38,590 nt of DNA. Origin: an uncultured Methanobrevibacter sp. Its GTDB lineage: Archaea; Methanobacteriota; Methanobacteria; Methanobacteriales; Methanobacteriaceae. The notes beneath the pieces were generated by a model. It ran no database searches, was not told the DNA's origin, and saw only the letters and a program-made list of their open reading frames with translations. The stretch covers positions 1-38,590 of the forward strand of contig CACWUH010000041.1 of the NCBI GenBank assembly GCA_902764015.1. Direction: 5' to 3'. A program made the translations under genes and the position numbers. This document shows positions 35,008-38,590 of this stretch, piece after piece. How positions within the stretch are numbered: the first letter of the stretch is position 1; every line of letters begins with the position of its first letter.

Positions 35008-36234
35008 CTAAAATAGCTTGATTTGGTCATAATGTATTCCGTGGAATTTTTCACGGTCGATTTCCGGTAAATCAAGGTAATTTTCCAGTTTCAGTTTGCC
35101 GAATTTGGATTTTTCGTCTTCTGGAACATAAACGCTGATGTCTGGAATGTTGAACCTTGCTTTGCTCAATGCCGCAATGATGTTTGATATTTCAGTTAAT
35201 GGGAACAGCTTTCCATCAACGCTCACTTGTGTCTTCATCTCATCAAAGCGAGGGTATTCGGCAATGTTTATGAATACATAATCCTTGTCAAGCCCATAAT
35301 CCTCAGAAATTTCCTCTTCTGCCTTTCTAAGCTCTGAAGCCTGTATCTTATACATTTTTTCTGGGAATTTGAAATTGTCCAGACGGATTGTCTTGACCCT
35401 TTTTGGAACGATTCTGTTGTCCAGCCTGCGCATTATGTCGTTTGCATAATCGTTCTCGCAGTGCCTGAATGTTGCAATGATGTCTGAATCATCGTATTTG
35501 TAGATTTCACGCTCATCGATAATGCCCTCGTCAATCGTCTTTTTCAATGCTCTTCTAAACATTGTGTTCACGATTCTGGTGGTGTGGTGCTGATAGACGC
35601 TTGGATACATAAAATATCTTGACACCAATGCCCCTTCTGCCGCCTGGACACCCTTGATGTCAAGTATCAGTCCGTCGTCCAGGCTCAGGTTTGAAATCAG
35701 TCTTTCATAATCTATCTTTCCATAGGAAACGCCAGTATTGTGGGAATCCCTCAAAAGATAATCCATCCTGTCGACATCGAGCTCCCCTGAAACTATCGGT
35801 CCCAAGTGGCCCTTTCCGTTGATGATGTCGACGATTTCATTGACATCGAAGTTCTCTTCAAGCAAATCCCTCATTGATGTCTGTGTAATCACATATTTTG
35901 ACAGTTCCTCATGGGGAACGGACAACACTCCTTCTGAAACGTGTGAGAATGGGCCGTGGCCTATGTCGTGCAGGAGCGCTGATGCCCTTATCAGCTTGAT
36001 TTCATCATCATCCAAACCCAACTCTTCGGAAAGCTTTGAGCCCAGATTCATTGTTCCAACACAGTGCTCAAATCTTGTGTGTGTCGCTCCCGGATAAATC
36101 AGGCTTATCAATCCAAGCTGCTTTATGCGTCTTAAGCGCTGGAATTGGGGCATATCCATTATTTTCACTTCAAAATCGTTTAAACTGATATCTCCATAGA
36201 CGCTGTCTCTGATAAATTTCTTTTTTTCACCCAT
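35008..36234 (-). CDS. HD-domain phosphohydrolase (dNTPase-like)
   Basis: About 408 residues. HD metal-site series: TRFEHCVGTMNLG, ALLHDIGHGPFSH and the Asp in ELDVDRMDYLLRDSHNTGVSYG, as in SAMHD1/dGTPase-related proteins. The N-terminus IRDSVYGDISL and FQRLRRIKQLGL are typical. Substrate (dNTP or other nucleotide) not readable. The frame is open to 36267, but GAGGA lies before the Met at 36234. Its longer start would overlap the end of the 36264 gene. Confidence 0.9.
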   Translation of the reverse strand: MGEKKKFIRDSVYGDISLNDFEVKIMDMPQFQRLRRIKQLGLISLIYPGATHTRFEHCVGTMNLGSKLSEELGLDDDEIKLIRASALLHDIGHGPFSHVSEGVLSVPHEELSKYVITQTSMRDLLEENFDVNEIVDIINGKGHLGPIVSGELDVDRMDYLLRDSHNTGVSYGKIDYERLISNLSLDDGLILDIKGVQAAEGALVSRYFMYPSVYQHHTTRIVNTMFRRALKKTIDEGIIDEREIYKYDDSDIIATFRHCENDYANDIMRRLDNRIVPKRVKTIRLDNFKFPEKMYKIQASELRKAEEEISEDYGLDKDYVFINIAEYPRFDEMKTQVSVDGKLFPLTEISNIIAALSKARFNIPDISVYVPEDEKSKFGKLKLENYLDLPEIDREKFHGIHYDQIKLF

Positions 36235-36263
36235 CTTATCAGTCCTCTTTGATCTATTCATAT

Positions 36264-36569
36264 TCAATACAGTGATTCGTTAGTCCAGTTGTCCACCGTG
36301 GTTTCGATATAGTCGGTTACATTTGTTGTCGTCACATTAGTGAAACTGGTGGCATTAGTGCTATTTGTGGTATTTGTATCGTTTTTCGGAATGTATGTTG
36401 GCACATAATCAATCTCTGTTGGTTCGAACGAATCGTCTTCAAGAGATATTAGTTTGTATGAGTCGTTATCTTCGTGTATTGTCAGTGTTGCGAATGCTGA
36501 ACTGATACAAAATGCAATTATAGCAATTATAAAAAATACTATCAAATTTGCCTTAATTGAACCCTTCAT
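36264..36569 (-). CDS. Secreted/anchored Thr-Asn-rich protein with many N-glycosylation sites
   Basis: 101 residues. Basic start, one hydrophobic segment (about 8-28, signal or anchor), then a polar outer part. Residues from about 63 carry eight N-x-S/T sequons (NDT, NTT, NST, NAT, NVT, NVT, NWT, NES) in about 40 residues. Likely a surface or cell-wall protein of unknown role. First gene of the leftward operon; promoter in the AT-rich 36570-36769 interval shared with amtB. Confidence 0.7.
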   Translation of the reverse strand: MKGSIKANLIVFFIIAIIAFCISSAFATLTIHEDNDSYKLISLEDDSFEPTEIDYVPTYIPKNDTNTTNSTNATSFTNVTTTNVTDYIETTVDNWTNESLY

Positions 36570-36680
36570 AATAACACTTTATTAATTTATACTATTATTA
36601 TTTTTTTTAGAAGCTATTATTTAATTTTTTGGTAGATTTAAACTACATTTAATGTTTTTTTATCAATCTTGCAAAATGTT

Positions 36681-36739
36681 TATATATGATGAGTGATAGA
36701 TATCTTTATCGGAAGTATACTTCCGACAGTACACTTCCG
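36681..36739 (+). promoter_or_regulatory. amtB promoter with tandem NrpR-type operators
   Basis: TATA element TATATAT at 36681-36687. The 16-bp perfect palindrome CGGAAGTATACTTCCG (36710-36725) contains GGAA-N6-TTCC, the operator form known for the archaeal nitrogen repressor NrpR. A second copy with three changes, CGACAGTACACTTCCG, overlaps it at 36724-36739. The expected transcription start is at the first operator. The rest of 36570-36769 is AT-rich with nothing else found. Confidence 0.85.
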
Positions 36740-36769
36740 ACTAATAAAATAAAATAGAGTTAAGATATT

Positions 36770-37987
36770 ATGGTTATGTTTAGTGCTGGTGACACTGCAT
36801 GGGTTCTCATTTGTACACTGCTTGTAACATTAATGAGCATTCCTGCAGTAGCATTTTTTTATGGAGGATTAAGTAAAAGAAAAAACGTTTTAAATACAAT
36901 TTTTTTAACTTTCATAGCATTTGCAATAATCAGTGTGATCTGGGTCGCATTCGGTTATCAGTTTGCTTTTGGAAGTGACATCAATGGATTAATAGGTTCA
37001 CCAACCAATTTCTTCCTACAGGGAATTGGTTTGGATGATTTGAATGGAACAATTCCAACATTATTGTTCGTAATGTTTCAATGCGCATTTGCAGGAATTA
37101 CCTGTGCAATCATGTCCGGTGCATTGGTTGGAAGGATGAAAACCAAGGCATGGGTAATATTCGTTCCGATTTGGGCAATACTTGTATATGTCCCTATCGC
37201 CCACTGGGTATGGGGCGGAGGATGGCTGATGCAGATGGGAGCACTCGATTTCGCAGGAGGTGCTGTTGTCCACATCAACTCAGGTATTTCCGCTCTGGCT
37301 GTGGCATTGGTTTTAGGAAAAAGGAAAAACGCTTCACTGATTCCGCACAATTTAGGTTATGCGGTTCTTGGTGCTGCACTGCTTTGGATCGGATGGCTTG
37401 GATTCAACGGAGGATCAGGCCTTGCCGCTGATGGACTTGCAGCTAATGCAGTAATAGTCACAAACGTTGCAGCTTCAATGGGACTTATCGTCTGGACCAT
37501 AATCGATGTGGTCAAAGTCGGAAAGCCAACAGTCTTAGGCGCAATATCCGGTGCAGTGGCAGGTCTTGTGGGAATCACTCCTGCAGCAGGTTTTGTTGAT
37601 GTTTTCGGAGCATTGGTCATTGGTGCAGTGGCTCCAATCGTATCCTACTATTCAATCAACTATCTAAAGCCAAAACTTGGATACGACGATGCATTAGATG
37701 CATGGGGAATTCACGGAATGTCCGGTGTATGGGGAGCAATCGCAACAGGAATCTTTGCTGTTCCTGCAGTCGGCGGAGCAGCAGGTTTGATTGCAGGAAA
37801 TCCTAACCAGGTAGTAATACAGATAATTAGCGTAATCGCCACAATGGCATATGCATTTGTAGTAAGCTATATAATAGCAAAAGTCCTAGATAAATCAATG
37901 AACGGTATAAGAGTGGAAGACCACAAGGAAATCGGTGGACTTGATGCACATCTTCACCAGGAATCCGCTTACAACTTTAATTCATAG
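36770..37987 (+). CDS. amtB: Ammonium transporter
   Basis: Brings ammonium into the cell under nitrogen limitation. 405 residues with about 11 membrane helices. The conserved [15 protein letters not shown] start, the His pair of the channel in [10 protein letters not shown] and [13 protein letters not shown], and the W-rich [12 protein letters not shown] segment are present. No signal peptide is evident ahead of the first helix. Met 36776 could also be the start. glnK follows by 11 bases; GlnK blocks the pore when nitrogen is ample. Confidence 0.96.
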   Translation: MVMFSAGDTAWVLICTLLVTLMSIPAVAFFYGGLSKRKNVLNTIFLTFIAFAIISVIWVAFGYQFAFGSDINGLIGSPTNFFLQGIGLDDLNGTIPTLLFVMFQCAFAGITCAIMSGALVGRMKTKAWVIFVPIWAILVYVPIAHWVWGGGWLMQMGALDFAGGAVVHINSGISALAVALVLGKRKNASLIPHNLGYAVLGAALLWIGWLGFNGGSGLAADGLAANAVIVTNVAASMGLIVWTIIDVVKVGKPTVLGAISGAVAGLVGITPAAGFVDVFGALVIGAVAPIVSYYSINYLKPKLGYDDALDAWGIHGMSGVWGAIATGIFAVPAVGGAAGLIAGNPNQVVIQIISVIATMAYAFVVSYIIAKVLDKSMNGIRVEDHKEIGGLDAHLHQESAYNFNS

Positions 37988-37998
37988 GAGGGATATAG

Positions 37999-38337
37999 AT
38001 GAAAGGTATTGTTGCAATTATTAGACAGGAAAAGTTTGATGATGTTAAAAGAGCCTTGATGGAAGTCGGATGCGATGGAATGACAGTTTCAGAGGTAAAG
38101 GGCAGAGGAAGTCAAAGAGGTATCAGAGAATCCTACAGAGGATCCAGTTACTGCATTGACTTGATTCCGAAGACACGCATTGAAATTGTCGTGAAGGATG
38201 AAGACCTCGATTCATTTGTAGATGCAATCAAGAAAGGTGCATACACCGGAAACATTGGGGATGGAAAGATTTTCATCCAGCCTGTGGAAAATGTAATCAG
38301 GATACGTACAGGTGAAGAAGGGGATGACGTTGTGTAA
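37999..38337 (+). CDS. glnK: PII nitrogen regulatory protein GlnK
   Basis: 112 residues, trimeric sensor of 2-oxoglutarate and ATP/ADP. KGIVAIIRQEKFDDVKRAL start; T-loop region GRGSQRGIRESYRGSSYCIDLIPK with the central Tyr; B-loop GDGKIFIQPVENVIRIRTGE. It controls AmtB and, in methanogens, glutamine synthetase. GGAGGG precedes the ATG. The pair is under the NrpR-type operators. Confidence 0.97.
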   Translation: MKGIVAIIRQEKFDDVKRALMEVGCDGMTVSEVKGRGSQRGIRESYRGSSYCIDLIPKTRIEIVVKDEDLDSFVDAIKKGAYTGNIGDGKIFIQPVENVIRIRTGEEGDDVV

Positions 38338-38366
38338 CTAATCTCCTTGTTAATTTTAAACCAATT

Positions 38367-38386
38367 ATAGGAAATAACCTATTTTT
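38367..38386 (+). terminator. Terminator-like hairpin after glnK
   Basis: A 5-bp hairpin ATAGG 38367-38371, loop AAATAA, CCTAT 38378-38382, followed by a short T-run. Weak by stem length, but well placed. Confidence 0.45.
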
Positions 38387-38397
38387 GATATCTCCCT

Positions 38398-38427
38398 GGA
38401 AAATAATGCATCTCTGCATTATTTTCC
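38398..38427. other. Perfect 13-bp hairpin downstream of glnK
   Basis: Arms GGAAAATAATGCA (38398-38410) and TGCATTATTTTCC (38415-38427) with a 4-base loop TCTC. A T-run (about 38439-38445) lies 11 bases further. It may end transcription or be a remnant of a mobile repeat. Confidence 0.6.
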
Positions 38428-38453
38428 ATCCCTTTAACTTTTTTTGAATTTAT

Positions 38454-38590
38454 CTAATGGTGAAAGAATACTCCGACCTCTTTAAGGTTGAGGATGAATT
38501 TCAGATTGGGGTGTACTTTTGTATTTAGGTATTTTTTGGGTTTTATTTTGTTAAATATTTGATTTTTGCCTGCTTTTTATTTGGTGTTTG
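38454..38590 (-). other. Open-ended Lys/Asn-rich frame at the right edge
   Basis: The minus strand is open from the window edge to a TAG at 38454-38456, giving about 44 residues (Lys-rich, then VHPNLKFILNLKEVGVFFHH). It could be the C-terminus of a leftward gene entering from the right, or chance in AT-rich DNA. An imperfect stem lies inside it (CTC 38471-38473 with GAG 38490-38492, ACCT 38476-38479 with AGGT 38485-38488). Nothing else was found in 38428-38590. Confidence 0.2.

Noticed and set aside
37061-37620. Open frames opposite and within amtB
   Set aside because: They are shadow frames of a clear ammonium transporter with no family features.

Overview
The window looks like a chromosomal segment of a methanogenic archaeon of the order Methanobacteriales, most like Methanobrevibacter. 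The evidence is AT-rich DNA with TATA-box promoters, archaeal-type PheT, a proteasome alpha / SBDS / exosome (rrp4-rrp41-rrp42) cluster, the RNase P proteins Rnp3 and Rnp2, an AmtB-GlnK pair behind a GGAA-N6-TTCC (NrpR-type) operator, cobamide-type cbiT, and Shine-Dalgarno sites of the GGTGAT/GGAG type. The organism call is inference from gene content.

Layout. 1-97: last codons of a tnpB and the right end of an IS200/IS605-type element, including the 3' part of an omega-RNA that ends in GGTTCAA. 124-995: yjbQ, a small winged-helix regulator and an unlisted 46-residue membrane peptide. 1004-3034 (-): pheT behind a small membrane protein. 3110-3185: four 19-bp tandem repeats before an unknown gene whose tail is frameshifted. 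4347-8324: valS, convergent with a TPR/cold-shock-like protein. 8452-8875: two tandem paralogous structured RNAs, each with its own near-identical promoter. 8893-11449: acetyltransferase (-), aroA, nth. 11485-15161: a cysteine block (cysK, cysE, a Cys-rich HTH regulator, tRNA-Cys(GCA), cysS). 15398-17263: three tandem paralogues of unknown function. 17289-17959: a membrane protein and a tiny acidic protein. 18143-21467: broken metY, nifS/iscS, iscU, superoxide reductase. 21550-26201: coiled-coil membrane protein, DHH phosphoesterase, a seven-zinc-ribbon protein and a zinc-ribbon HExxH protein. 26203-27245: winged-helix regulator (-) and a zinc-ribbon membrane protein. 27317-28373: rnp3-rnp2. 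28584-32467: psmA-sbds-rrp4(broken)-rrp41-rrp42. 32464-36569 (-): mobA, membrane protein, cbiT, ubiX, HD phosphohydrolase, sequon-rich protein. 36710-38337: NrpR-type operators, amtB, glnK. 38338-38590: hairpins and an open-ended minus-strand frame.

How parts work together. A 14-bp palindrome ATAAC-N4-GTTAT stands in front of cysK (two copies), cysE (one copy with one mismatch) and metY (three perfect and two near copies). With the HTH gene directly behind cysE, this predicts a small sulfur/cysteine regulon that this HTH protein may control. CysE and CysK make cysteine, tRNA-Cys and CysRS use it, and NifS/IscU turn it into Fe-S clusters.

Most notable points: (1) the duplicated non-coding RNA locus, whose 11-bp closing stems differ by two compensatory base-pair changes and whose promoter motif TAAATATTG-N6-RCTCAT recurs before the three-paralogue cluster; (2) the ATAAC-N4-GTTAT regulon; (3) tRNA-Cys overlapping the only canonical cysS start; (4) out-of-frame losses in metY, rrp4 and the 3234 gene, which are either real decay or consensus/assembly errors.
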